Source of the DNA: Thermoplasmata archaeon
Lineage (GTDB): Archaea; Thermoplasmatota; Thermoplasmata; Thermoplasmatales; Thermoplasmataceae
Assembly: GCA_021806345.1 (NCBI GenBank)
Contig: JAJZXP010000396.1
Coordinates: 1-18,473 of the forward strand
Direction of reading: 5' to 3'
DNA: 18,473 nt
The notes beneath the pieces are model-generated. The model saw only the letters and a list, made by a program, of their open reading frames with translations. It made no database searches and was not told where the DNA came from. Of this stretch, positions 1 to 8,874 are shown in pieces. The first letter of the stretch is position 1. Every line of letters starts with the position of its first letter. Both the position numbers and the translations under genes were made by a program.

Positions 1-38
1 ATTAACATTAGACATACAGCAGAAAGCGTTTTTGCTGA

Positions 39-110
<72 letters not shown>

Positions 111-115
111 TTCTA

Positions 116-148
116 TATACGGTTTACTATTTTGAGAAAAACCGTATA
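116..148. repeat. perfect 10-bp inverted repeat after the tRNA
   Basis: TATACGGTTT at 116-125 and AAACCGTATA at 139-148 are exact reverse complements separated by 13 bases, starting six bases after the tRNA. The RNA could form a hairpin that marks the tRNA 3' trailer or helps termination. As DNA it could be a binding site for an integrase or regulator. The symmetry is seen directly; the role is a guess. Confidence 0.6.
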
Positions 149-512
149 ATACTATCTCTACAATCAATCTAATCGTATATGTATCCTGACAATTTCCCTG
201 TTCTCTTTATATACCAACGGATCAGATTTAGAAATATAATAATGCCTCAATGCAACATGTTTATTCATGACTTAATTAAAATCGTATTTTGAATCCATCG
301 GAACAGGTGCAGTTTTCCATCTTATAACACATCTGAACCTCTATTGCCTAAATAGGCATCCCCATTATCTTCTCCATGAGTAAAACTGATTTGCATTGTT
401 TTTGTCTTAATTACATTTAAAGCCTGGATAGTCTTACCTTAAGATATCCGCTACATGCCTTCAGCCGCATAAAATCGAATTAGAAGGGTTTTTTCATATA
501 CTTACATCCTCG
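149..512. other. intergenic stretch without a convincing gene
   Basis: AT-rich sequence with stop codons in all frames. The only structure I see is a short palindrome, TGCCTA-AA-TAGGCA, at 345-358. A 24-codon minus-strand frame (396 to 322) contains a GDAYLGNR string that faintly recalls transposase text, but it is too short to support. The stretch may be eroded mobile DNA. Confidence 0.5.
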
Positions 513-1115
513 TTATCTATTTACTCTCAGAAGCAAATAGCCAAAGTGTTGAATGTTATTATAATCCCATGAAACAAGGGATACCTTTTGTTTAATATCC
601 GTTTTGTTTTTAATAATATCTTCAAACTGACCTTTCAGGTCCTCCTTCGTACTGATCTTATTGAATTTTGTGTTTCTACATTTATCACAGGAATAATTAG
701 TGGAAATAAAGGCAAGAGAGTATCTATGCTGTTGTTTATCTGAATTATCCACTTCCTGAAGCTTTTCAATGTCGTTATAGATGTATGAGTTTTTGTAGAA
801 ATAAAACCCTAATGGATATGTATTATTTAGCTGACAGCCAACAAGGATGTGCTTTAGTTCTATCCAGTAAAATTCATTGTTAATTTGAACTCGTAGATCT
901 ACTTTTTTTCTCTTTTCATTGTTTACTCGAATTTCCCTGCTGCTTACGGTGATCTTTAATTTTTCATTTTTAAGATAATTCATCAGCTCTCCCCTGAACC
1001 ACCCCTCAATCTGAATTTGAAGATCTGAAAATAGTGTTAAATAATCTTTTTTGTTTTCACCCGTCAAACTCGAATAGAATTTTCCAATTGTATTTTTGAA
1101 CTCCCATTCTTCCAT
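513..1115 (-). CDS. PD-(D/E)XK nuclease-like protein, 200 aa
   Basis: I do not recognise a named family, but the N-terminal half has the order of residues expected of a PD-(D/E)XK nuclease core: Glu43 in an alpha helix (FRGEL), Asp73 after a basic run (KKVDLRV), then Glu86-Leu-Lys88 at the end of the next strand (FYWIELKHI). In known members the Asp, Glu and Lys bind metal and cut DNA. A single CxxC (Cys143, Cys146) lies in the C-terminal part. There is no signal peptide or membrane segment. The start at 1115 is supported by a TATA-like TTATTATAAG centred about 24 bases upstream (1134-1143), fitting a leaderless transcript. It is a lone gene, divergent from the AbiV-like gene. A restriction or defence role is inferred from the fold signature and neighbourhood; it could be an inactive relative. 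Confidence 0.72.
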   Translation of the reverse strand: MEEWEFKNTIGKFYSSLTGENKKDYLTLFSDLQIQIEGWFRGELMNYLKNEKLKITVSSREIRVNNEKRKKVDLRVQINNEFYWIELKHILVGCQLNNTYPLGFYFYKNSYIYNDIEKLQEVDNSDKQQHRYSLAFISTNYSCDKCRNTKFNKISTKEDLKGQFEDIIKNKTDIKQKVSLVSWDYNNIQHFGYLLLRVNR

Positions 1116-1133
1116 ACTGAAACAAGAACTCCC

Positions 1134-1143
1134 CTTATAATAA
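1134..1143 (-). promoter_or_regulatory. TATA-like box of the PD-(D/E)XK-like gene
   Basis: On the minus strand TTATTATAAG is centred about 24 bases before the ATG at 1115, the spacing expected when an archaeal transcript starts at the start codon. There is no ribosome binding site between box and ATG, which agrees with a leaderless message. Confidence 0.45.
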
Positions 1144-1387
1144 CCTATCTACCGGGAAATTTAAGAATTAAGCTACTTTTCTGAATACCATTACTACTTT
1201 AACCTAACAAAATTCTACTTATTTTAATGCTTTCTATCTCTTAATAAAGATTAGATAATCCTGTTTGTTAAAAATTCATGTTTGTTGATCATTGGCTAAT
1301 GAAAAAGGTTTTGACCTAGGTTTCAGAAACCATCATTTATCATATACTAATAGTAAAACTTAATACATTGTATACAGTTTTAGAATA

Positions 1388-2125
1388 ATGCAAATTGAAC
1401 CTACGTTAGATGGCGTGGATCTTTGCGTTCGAAACTCTCTTAGACTATTCGAAGATTCCTGCACAGAGGGGCTATCGTTGCCTACTGTGGGTGCAATACT
1501 GGAGATTGGCCTAGAGGAAGCAGCGAAGGGATTTCTTATTTTGAATTGCTTAAAAGAAATTGAAGCCATTTCACCAAAAAAAAAGATAAATTTGGATAAA
1601 TCGCTTTCCGATTTTATAGTTAGTGTAAGAGAATTTAATAATAATATAGATTGCCAGAAACAGATAGACCTTGCATTCAGTAGACATGAAGTTAAGACTA
1701 ACATACTAAATTTTTTTGGGAATTTAATTCCCCTCGTATCTCCTGAATCCGATACAATGAAAAGTCTTACAAAAGATTTTTTCAAAGACCTTAATCCAAA
1801 TCTAAGTGATGATTTTCTTGAAAAACAATTAAGTTCTCGCTCCGTAACTGATTTTATTAGTAAGAATATGTATGCTACTGGAAGTGTACTCAAGGGAATG
1901 TCTGGTAGAATTAAAGAGTCAGGGTTATATGTTGATTGGACAGGGTCATGTTTCAGGTATCCAGAAATAGATAATAACACAATACTAAGGATGCCGGAAT
2001 TTTTATATACCGTCATAATAAGTTTCAAGACTTATACGGAATTACTTCAAATAAAGTTGCAAACTAAATTGGATATTCGTTATCTTCACCAAAAACTAAC
2101 TGCATTAAAGGGTCGACTGAAATAG
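1388..2125 (+). CDS. AbiV-like abortive infection family protein, 245 aa
   Basis: The protein shows the pattern I associate with the AbiV family: an N-terminal helical segment with Glu43-Glu44-x-x-Lys47 (LEIGLEEAAKGF), a histidine patch about fifty residues later (SRHEVK, His100), and a late R-x5-LYVD element (Arg174 to Asp183). AbiV was described in Lactococcus as a protein that blocks phage development, and family members are widespread as orphan genes beside other defence genes. It is mostly helical with no membrane segment or signal peptide. The ATG at 1388 is the first in frame, with a weak TATA-like TTAATAC about 25 bases upstream. It is a monocistronic plus-strand gene next to the DISARM-like operon. 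A 222-codon frame lies antisense to it and is taken to be a shadow. Family assignment is from motif memory. Confidence 0.68.
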   Translation: MQIEPTLDGVDLCVRNSLRLFEDSCTEGLSLPTVGAILEIGLEEAAKGFLILNCLKEIEAISPKKKINLDKSLSDFIVSVREFNNNIDCQKQIDLAFSRHEVKTNILNFFGNLIPLVSPESDTMKSLTKDFFKDLNPNLSDDFLEKQLSSRSVTDFISKNMYATGSVLKGMSGRIKESGLYVDWTGSCFRYPEIDNNTILRMPEFLYTVIISFKTYTELLQIKLQTKLDIRYLHQKLTALKGRLK

Positions 2126-2216
2126 ACCACCACTTCCGGTTTAAAATCCAAGTATTTCTATAGATAACCCTATGAAGGTTATGTAAGTAACACTCTAAGA
2201 TAATAATGATGACAGG

Positions 2217-2378
2217 TTACTCAATCTTCCTCACCACAATCTCCCCATTAACCTCATAAAACCCTATATGCTCGGATTCTGATACATTCAACTTCTCTGC
2301 AATCTCTTTGGGTAAAGTAATCCTCAACGGTGAACCCCAGGAAGACCTCTTCGATACTGCGAGTAGTTTGTCTGGCAT
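2217..2378 (-). CDS. AbrB/MazE-like small DNA-binding protein, 53 aa
   Basis: A short minus-strand gene from ATG at 2378 to TAA at 2217. The sequence follows the swapped-hairpin AbrB pattern: a WGSPLRITLPKEIAEKLNVS core (residues 14-33), then alternating strands HIGFYEVNGEIVVRKIE to the end. Such proteins dimerise and bind DNA, as transition-state regulators or as the antitoxin of a MazE/VapB-type pair. No toxin gene adjoins it: the AbiV-like gene lies downstream on the opposite strand and transposase debris lies upstream. It may therefore be an orphan antitoxin or a lone regulator, possibly of the neighbouring defence genes. An AT-rich box (ATTTAACTT, 2400-2408) lies about 25 bases before the start. 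The fold assignment is fairly confident, the role is not. Confidence 0.75.
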   Translation of the reverse strand: MPDKLLAVSKRSSWGSPLRITLPKEIAEKLNVSESEHIGFYEVNGEIVVRKIE

Positions 2379-2420
2379 TGGGATGGTAATAAGTGGAATA
2401 AGTTAAATCTTGATAATTGA

Positions 2421-2801
2421 TTAATTTGTGGAATATCTAAAAGAGGGAAAGATACTCAAAGAAAGAATTTTGAGGAGTTCAATGATGGTGATATACATTG
2501 TAAGAATCCAGCAAGAAATATTGTTAGTTTACTGCGTAATTTTGCATCCCACAGATCATCATTTGTTAATGCAAAGTGCGCCGCATTTAACATAAGGCTC
2601 GCGTTTCTTCCCCCTTATTTTCCAGATCTGAACCTAATTGAGTTCCTCTTGAAAAGCATAGTTTGTCACATCGGAATGCATATACAGAAACCCAAAAGTA
2701 AGATATTTATGGATAAATCAGAGTTCAGTTCCGATTCTTTTGGGTGGATAAGGAAGTTCATGTTCGATGAGTATGATAGGTATAGAAAGTTAGGTGTTTA
2801 A
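2421..2801 (+). pseudogene. IS630-family transposase, C-terminal remnant
   Basis: An open frame of 126 codons with no plausible start follows a TGA at 2418. It encodes the end of a DDE transposase: an NFASHRS segment, then FLPPYFPDLNLIEFLLKSI, the hallmark PPYSPDLNPIE region of the IS630/Tc1 group, and a basic C-terminal helix ending KLGV. The N-terminal DNA-binding domain and the first catalytic Asp are missing. The second catalytic Asp, normally just before NFASH, is an Arg (CGT at 2535-2537). Only the final Glu (2640-2642) remains. It cannot be active. It separates the AbiV and AbrB-like genes from the DISARM-like operon and records past insertion here. Confidence 0.85.
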
Positions 2802-2847
2802 CTATTAATAAAAGTCTAGGTCTTCACAAAAATATCAATATAACTTA

Positions 2848-5800
2848 ATGTATTCTATGAATGTGCATATTGATGATTTCAGGAATAAGATGGTTTTATA
2901 TGTTATTTCAAGAATGACAGGGTCAAACGATTTAGATTTGACATGCAAACCTAAACCTTCTAAAAGATTTATCTTGGGTTCACTTGCGCCTCAAAAGTAT
3001 CATGAAGACGAGAAAGAGAAGTATTATGATGACTTCACCACAGAAAAAGCCTCAGTTAAGGCAACAATGCTAAGGGTAACGTTGCTGACACCAGAAACCT
3101 CACTAAAGCATATTCATGAGTTCAGAATCCAATTAACCGGCAATGTCTATTACAAAATTAAGTCCCTTGAAGTGAATGAACAGGCTGAAGAAGGAAGTGA
3201 TACAAAAGAAACTTCCAATGAGTTTTTGAACCGCCAGTACCTCTGGAAAAGAAAAGAGTTCAAATTTACTTTAAAATTAGCCATATCACAAGATAAGAAA
3301 GAGACTAATAACGCTGTTGATTTTAGTGACTTTATTAAAGAATGTAATAAAGACCCTGAAATTCAAAATATAATTCCAGAAGACACTTGGAAAGCAGATT
3401 TGACGGTGAAAGTAGATAAATACGAAGGAAATTTCAATCGTATACATTTTTTTCTAACCAATCTTTCCGTAAACAACACGAACAGTGATAAGAATTTGGA
3501 AAAGACTTTGTTTGATTGCAAATTATTGATATTTTTAAATGGATTGCAAACTTCTCAGTTTGTTGATAATTATAAATACAATGGATTTAAGGAGAAATAT
3601 TTCTATGATTTTAGAACAATAAATTGTCAGGCCAGATTTCTCAATAGTTCACTTCGAGATACTATAGTTACAGAGCATTATCTTCGCTTTGAACAGGAAA
3701 ATAATCAGCCTGTTTCGAGTTCCCCCACACTTGACTTATCGTTCGAACATTTTATAAATGAAGGGTGGGAAAAGACTCTAAATTCGATCATTAAGATGAT
3801 GGAGGACATCCGCTCAAGTTATGACGGTCAACTTTCGCGACAAACTGAAGAATTTATGTCACGTGAAGGCAATAGGCAGGCAGAAAGAGGAGAATTTGAG
3901 GCCACTTTGAAGAACTTTGGATTGTTGTACGATCACTATAAAAAAGGGTTAGAATATCTATTAGAAGATAACGAAGCTAAATTATCTTTTTTTGCAACCA
4001 ACAAAGTTTTCTATGAATATTACAAGAATAAGTTAGGTGCTAAGTATTCCTCGGAAAGGGCATCTTGGAGGTTATTTCAAATAGTATTCTTGACATCAGC
4101 CATAAGATCTATAGCTGGGAATGTGGATTTCGATGTAGTTGACGTACTACATGTAGCAACCGGAGGGGGAAAGTCGGAAGCTTACTTTGCTCTGATAGTT
4201 TTCTCAATGTTTTATGAAAGGATAAAGGGGAAGAAACAGGGCGTCTCTGCCATCGTTAAGTTCCCTCTTAGAATGCTATCGATCCAACAGCTTGAGAGGC
4301 TTGCATCTATAATAATTTACGCTGAGAAGGTAAGAAAACAGAATTTAGATAATTTTAATGGATCTAGTTTCACACTTGGCTATTATATTGGGAATTCAGA
4401 TGACTTTCCTGATTTATATTCTAAAATAAAAAAAGAAATTTATGAAGATCCAAAGATGACAGTTCTGAAAAGCAATAAACCACGATCGAAGGTCTTGATT
4501 CAATGTCCATTATGCCCTGATGGTGAAAGAGGAGAAATAGTACTTATAGACGACCCTGAACATAAGAGAATACTGCATCAATGTTCAAAAAACCTCGAAC
4601 ATCAGTTCGAAATTTACTATTCGGACCGAGAGTTGTTTAGGTACAGACCAACGGTGATAGTATCGACCGTAGATAAATGGGCTGGATTGTCCCAGCAAAG
4701 AAGAGCCCGTTCATTACTGGGAGGAAATGGAAGTATGTGCCCGAATGGGCATGGTTTTATTCCTAGTGGCGATAGATGTGAAGATAAAGATGAAGAGGTA
4801 ATTTGCAACGAAATCGGACAAAACAGAAAAGACACAAGCGGACCAATTCTTTCTATACAGGATGAAATGCACCTTTTGAAGGAATCTTTCGGCACTATTT
4901 CTTCCCATTTTGAGGGTTTAATAGAAAGACTGGTAAAGGAGAATTCGGGCGGAAGAGGTCTTAAACACATAGCTATGAGCGCTACCTTGAATGGTACAGA
5001 GGATCAGATTAGGGAATTGTATAACAAAAACTCATTTGTGATTTCAGGAGATTCCAGATCATTTCCAAATCCTTCCTTTCAATTATTCTTTAGAAGAGAA
5101 GATACATCAAAGAGAATAATAGTTGGCATGAAACCCAACATGAGAGATAATCATTACGCAACTTTGAGAACAATATTGCATCTGATCGAATTCCTTGATA
5201 AGGAGCAAAAGGATTTCTTAAGTTCTCCGGAAAAATTCTTGCTAAGATACGACCTTAAGAGTAAAGAGGATGCAATTCAGATTTTCAAGGATTTTCTTAC
5301 ACCGCTCACTTATCATCTTAAGAAACAAGACGCAGAAGATATGTTCAGATTTACTGATGCCGTTATAAACGATGCGCTTAAAAAAACCGCGAGGGTCAAT
5401 GGAATAGTTCTCACTGGTGACAGTGGTATAGATGAATTGAAACAAACTATTGATTTAGTGAGAAAAAAAGCATCAGACTACTCATTGGAAGAACAGATTG
5501 GAAACCAAGGGGTGTATAAACCCATTTTCGCAACCTCTGTAGTTTCTCATGGGGTTGACCTTGAGGAACTGAATGTTATGATTTTTCAAGGAATACCATA
5601 TACAACTTCTGAATATATCCAAGCACTTTCAAGAGTAGGAAGACTCAGGCAAGGTATTGTTTTTGTTTGGTTATATCCGAATAGGGTCAGAGATGATAGC
5701 TTTTACAAGAATTTTAAAAGATACCATGAATCTTTAGATCACGAAGTCATGCCCATTCCTATACAAAGAAATTCAAGGTTAGGAGTAAAGCAAACTCTGA

Positions 5801-6159
5801 ATTCGATATTCTGTGCAGGCATAATACAGTATCTTTCAAATCGAAGAGGGGTTCCTCTAATCCATAAAAAAGATATTGCCTCATTGACTGACGAAGAGGT
5901 TTCAAGCTTAATATATTTCATCAAGTCGAGTTATGGGACAGTAATTGATTTGAACATTGAACTCGAGACAGAGGAAAGACTCAGGCAAGTTAAACAAAGC
6001 AGAGATCGGGAAAACGAATATTTCCCTAACATTCTGTCGAATACCATGGATTATTTCTATAGAAATCAAAGCGGAATGCGCGGGATCCAAGAAAATCTAA
6101 CACTTATTCCGAACCAAAAAACTAGATACATATTGAAAGAACTAAATGGTGGTGTTTAA
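2848..6159 (+). CDS. drmA: DrmA-like DISARM helicase, 1103 aa
   Basis: Large superfamily 2 helicase. Residues 1-400 form a domain I cannot match to a motif. The ATPase core follows: Walker A ATGGGKS (Lys442), Walker B in the form DEMH (672-675), SAT at 711-713, motif V-like SVVSHGVD (897-904) and motif VI QALSRVGR (925-932, two arginine fingers). Between motifs I and II is a cysteine-rich insertion (Cys553, 556, 579, 631, 644, 653) that probably binds zinc. In described DISARM systems DrmA works with DrmB to recognise and block incoming phage DNA. It is the first of four genes; its TAA overlaps the next ATG by one base. The start is ambiguous: ATG 2848 or ATG 2857, the latter with an AAAATATC box about 25 bases upstream. 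The assignment rests on helicase motifs, size and the following DUF1998 and PLD genes. Confidence 0.9.
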   Translation: MYSMNVHIDDFRNKMVLYVISRMTGSNDLDLTCKPKPSKRFILGSLAPQKYHEDEKEKYYDDFTTEKASVKATMLRVTLLTPETSLKHIHEFRIQLTGNVYYKIKSLEVNEQAEEGSDTKETSNEFLNRQYLWKRKEFKFTLKLAISQDKKETNNAVDFSDFIKECNKDPEIQNIIPEDTWKADLTVKVDKYEGNFNRIHFFLTNLSVNNTNSDKNLEKTLFDCKLLIFLNGLQTSQFVDNYKYNGFKEKYFYDFRTINCQARFLNSSLRDTIVTEHYLRFEQENNQPVSSSPTLDLSFEHFINEGWEKTLNSIIKMMEDIRSSYDGQLSRQTEEFMSREGNRQAERGEFEATLKNFGLLYDHYKKGLEYLLEDNEAKLSFFATNKVFYEYYKNKLGAKYSSERASWRLFQIVFLTSAIRSIAGNVDFDVVDVLHVATGGGKSEAYFALIVFSMFYERIKGKKQGVSAIVKFPLRMLSIQQLERLASIIIYAEKVRKQNLDNFNGSSFTLGYYIGNSDDFPDLYSKIKKEIYEDPKMTVLKSNKPRSKVLIQCPLCPDGERGEIVLIDDPEHKRILHQCSKNLEHQFEIYYSDRELFRYRPTVIVSTVDKWAGLSQQRRARSLLGGNGSMCPNGHGFIPSGDRCEDKDEEVICNEIGQNRKDTSGPILSIQDEMHLLKESFGTISSHFEGLIERLVKENSGGRGLKHIAMSATLNGTEDQIRELYNKNSFVISGDSRSFPNPSFQLFFRREDTSKRIIVGMKPNMRDNHYATLRTILHLIEFLDKEQKDFLSSPEKFLLRYDLKSKEDAIQIFKDFLTPLTYHLKKQDAEDMFRFTDAVINDALKKTARVNGIVLTGDSGIDELKQTIDLVRKKASDYSLEEQIGNQGVYKPIFATSVVSHGVDLEELNVMIFQGIPYTTSEYIQALSRVGRLRQGIVFVWLYPNRVRDDSFYKNFKRYHESLDHEVMPIPIQRNSRLGVKQTLNSIFCAGIIQYLSNRRGVPLIHKKDIASLTDEEVSSLIYFIKSSYGTVIDLNIELETEERLRQVKQSRDRENEYFPNILSNTMDYFYRNQSGMRGIQENLTLIPNQKTRYILKELNGGV

Positions 6160-8075
6160 TGGACAAATTGAAACATAATATCTTGGAATCAAGCGCATTC
6201 TTCCAAGGTTACGTTGATCAAATATTTTCGCAAAATAAGATTAGCTTTAAGGTCTCCGAGATTTTCAGTGATGACCGAAAAATTAGAGACCTTAACATTG
6301 AAAAGTACCGGAGAACTTTTGCTTCTGCCATGAACAAGTTGATAGAAGAAAGAGCAGAAGAAGGATACGAAGCCACAAAAATTAACAATCCTTCGTCGGA
6401 CTTAAAAATTGCTTATCCATATTTCGTCAAAGACTCTGAAAGTGAAGACTCAGGAATTTATGAGATTTATCCGCGTACTGCTATCTGCGAAAAATGCCAT
6501 ACTTACATTCGTCTAGATAAACAAGAGGATTTTTGTGACTGCCACGCTAAACTTTTGCAATTTACTTTTGTGGCTTTTTGTGATGAATGTGGTGCTTACT
6601 ATCCCATAGACACCATGTCTAACCTAAGGAATGACTGTAAAAAATGTGGTCTTAAGAATGGTTTAAGAAAACTAGTGTGGAAACAGTCGGATGATCTCGG
6701 AAGTTATCGTGTTAAATGCGTCAGATGCGGTGACACTCAGGGACTATATCTGAAGAAATGTGATCATATGGATCACCAAACACAGAAAAGAAGGTCCAAA
6801 TCAGAAAAGTGCAGTTTCAGAGGAGTTCCTGCAAGAGCCGGGGTGCTTTCACATCCATTAGTTCTTACGTTATCAGAAGTACCGATAATGGGAGAAGCAG
6901 CCCAAAACGACAGAGGGATTTCAGGACCCACCAAGTTTTCAGAAGGGTTTAATTATTTTTTTGAAGACCTTAGTTTTGATACACAGGAAGCTCTTTTTTA
7001 TTTTCCTGAATTCTGGAATAGATTAAAAGATTCCGCTTTGTTTTGGTCTCAAAACCAAGTTATTATATTTGCCAAGGAGATAGGATTGGATCCCAGTACA
7101 ATTGATCAATGGAGCTATGAGAGAAGAGTTGATTTTATTCAAGGTTTAATAAACGAAGCCGTCAATAGGTGGAAATTTACCAATAACAGGGAAAAAGTAC
7201 TTAGAGAGTATGGAATTAATGAGATTCACGAGCTCTTACGGACGATTGGAAATCAATCATTTCAAGAGAAAGAGCTGCAAGGAATGTCTCTTCTTTTGGC
7301 TAAAAATGGGGAAGCATTTGGGCCTGATCAAACTATTAAGAGAAACACTTCAGCAGCATATAACATTGATGGTGGGGATTATCCTAGGAGCTTAGGAATT
7401 TCAGAGATGGCTCACTTGGCAAATTTAAACATAACCCAAGCTTTGTTAGGAATTATTGAAGGCTCAGCTCGAAGGAAACCGCAACTCTATAGAGTTATTA
7501 AGGATAAATTAACCAATAAACCTTTAGTTTATGTCAGGAAAATGCTAACTGAAGGAGTTTATTTCAAGTTGGAAAGTGGTAGAATACTAAAATGGCTCAA
7601 CTCGAATGGTTTGATTCAAAATACATCTAGCGATGAAAATATTGGAGGCGATAGTGAACTAAGAAATCTAATATTATCGGATAATATGATTTCCAGTCAT
7701 GTATATAAATTACTTCATACATTTTCCCATGCTCTGATTCAGAGCTCTTCGATTAGCACAGGACTTGAATCTCAGAGCATTTCAGAAATGATATTTCCTT
7801 CTGAAGGCATAGTCTTGCTGTATTCTACAAATTCCGTTAATGTAGGAGGCTTGGAGTACACTTATGATCATAGTCTATACGAGTGGTTATCGCGTGTCGA
7901 GGAACTTTCAGCCGAATGCCCTCAAGACCCGGGTTGCATGATCGACGAAGGAGGGGCTTGTAATGCTTGTATGTATATTCCAGAATTCGTCTGTGAAAAG
8001 TTCAATGAAGAACTTGACAGAAGTAGTTTGATAGGAGGGTCAAGCAGGTATGAAACTGGATTCTTCAGAAAGTGA
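6159..8075 (+). CDS. drmB: DrmB-like DISARM protein with DUF1998, 638 aa
   Basis: The N-terminal third is a set of zinc-ribbon-like pairs: CEKC (Cys110, Cys113), CDC, CDEC, CKKC and CVRC, with further cysteines, before residue 220. A long helical middle follows. The C-terminus is the DUF1998 domain, recognised by HTFSHAL (His520) with the conserved Ser/Gly-rich stretch, then a NVGGLEYT strand and the closing cysteine cluster Cys587, Cys593, Cys601, Cys604, Cys612. In DISARM, DrmB pairs with the DrmA helicase and is part of the core triad drmABC. Translation is coupled to drmA: the ATG overlaps its TAA by one base, with GGTGGTG just upstream as ribosome binding site. The protein has no ATPase motif of its own. 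Length and domain order fit the family well. Confidence 0.92.
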   Translation: MDKLKHNILESSAFFQGYVDQIFSQNKISFKVSEIFSDDRKIRDLNIEKYRRTFASAMNKLIEERAEEGYEATKINNPSSDLKIAYPYFVKDSESEDSGIYEIYPRTAICEKCHTYIRLDKQEDFCDCHAKLLQFTFVAFCDECGAYYPIDTMSNLRNDCKKCGLKNGLRKLVWKQSDDLGSYRVKCVRCGDTQGLYLKKCDHMDHQTQKRRSKSEKCSFRGVPARAGVLSHPLVLTLSEVPIMGEAAQNDRGISGPTKFSEGFNYFFEDLSFDTQEALFYFPEFWNRLKDSALFWSQNQVIIFAKEIGLDPSTIDQWSYERRVDFIQGLINEAVNRWKFTNNREKVLREYGINEIHELLRTIGNQSFQEKELQGMSLLLAKNGEAFGPDQTIKRNTSAAYNIDGGDYPRSLGISEMAHLANLNITQALLGIIEGSARRKPQLYRVIKDKLTNKPLVYVRKMLTEGVYFKLESGRILKWLNSNGLIQNTSSDENIGGDSELRNLILSDNMISSHVYKLLHTFSHALIQSSSISTGLESQSISEMIFPSEGIVLLYSTNSVNVGGLEYTYDHSLYEWLSRVEELSAECPQDPGCMIDEGGACNACMYIPEFVCEKFNEELDRSSLIGGSSRYETGFFRK

Positions 8076-8874
8076 AAACGTCATTTTATTCTCGAAGCTC
8101 CTTTCACTAGTTAAACAAAGTATGGGTGAAGTCCGCAAGACATTTAGTGTTAAGGATTTGCTTATGGACTGGAAGACATTTCAGTTTACTGATGAATCTG
8201 AATTATACGATGCCATAGGGTGGGGAATAAAAATGGGGATAATTACGTTCTTACATAGTAAAAAAAAGGATAAAGGTCTTTTGATGTTTTTGCATGATCC
8301 TGCTTCGGTAGTTGAAACTGACAGAATACGTGTTTCAGTTTCGACACCACTTATTTCAAAATTTGGCTTACAACGAACTTTATCTAGGTATAATTTTATA
8401 TCTACTAAAGAAGCATTTACTAAAGTTCTCGAGTCAGCCAAGAAGGTCATAAGAGTTTCATCGCCATTTCTAGAGAGAAACATAGTAGACAGTGAGGCAT
8501 TCCCTGAATTTCCAGAATTGGTCTTATCTGCTCTGGAAAGGGGGTGTGAACTCAGAGTTATCTCCCGACAAATATTAACTAGTAGAGCTCCCTATATAAA
8601 TTGGTTAATTGATTTAGTCAGAAGTCGAGGAATGATAGACCGAGTGAAACTATTTGATTATTATATTGAAGATAACGAACGTATCATACTATCAAGTATC
8701 CACGCCAAAATGTTGATTGCAGATCACTCAACGGCATATATAGGCAGCGCAGAATTGAGGAGAAACAGTATCTCTAAGAATTTTGAAGTAGGAACTCTTA
8801 TTAGTGGTCCTTCTGTTTGGGGGTTAGTAGAATTATTTGATCTTATAGCTTTTACTTCCAGGGGGTTTTTATAA
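8050..8874 (+). CDS. drmC: DrmC-like phospholipase D-family protein, 274 aa
   Basis: The C-terminal half carries one HKD motif, His218-Ala-Lys220-x3-Asp224, followed by the typical IGSAELRRNS strand-turn. The preceding VIRVSSPFL segment and a hydrophobic LRVISRQI strand complete a PLD half-fold. Known single-HKD members dimerise to make the active site and act as nucleases or phosphodiesterases. The first 100 residues look like a small helical or winged-helix module. DrmC is the third core DISARM gene; in published systems it is the least essential of the triad. The ATG at 8050 lies 26 bases inside drmB and is preceded by GGAGGG at 8034-8039. The stop codon abuts the next start. The HKD residues are intact, so activity is plausible. 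Confidence 0.9.
   Translation: MKLDSSESENVILFSKLLSLVKQSMGEVRKTFSVKDLLMDWKTFQFTDESELYDAIGWGIKMGIITFLHSKKKDKGLLMFLHDPASVVETDRIRVSVSTPLISKFGLQRTLSRYNFISTKEAFTKVLESAKKVIRVSSPFLERNIVDSEAFPEFPELVLSALERGCELRVISRQILTSRAPYINWLIDLVRSRGMIDRVKLFDYYIEDNERIILSSIHAKMLIADHSTAYIGSAELRRNSISKNFEVGTLISGPSVWGLVELFDLIAFTSRGFL

Noticed and set aside
322..396. 24-codon minus-strand frame with a transposase-like GDAYLGNR string
   Set aside because: Too short and without catalytic context; the likeness may be chance.
1360..2028. 222-codon minus-strand frame antisense to the AbiV-like gene
   Set aside because: It has no family resemblance, while the plus-strand frame shows coherent AbiV-type motifs and a promoter; long antisense shadows are common.
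4617..4970. 117-codon minus-strand frame inside the helicase gene
   Set aside because: It covers the zinc insertion and motif II of a clearly coding strand; its composition is that of a shadow.
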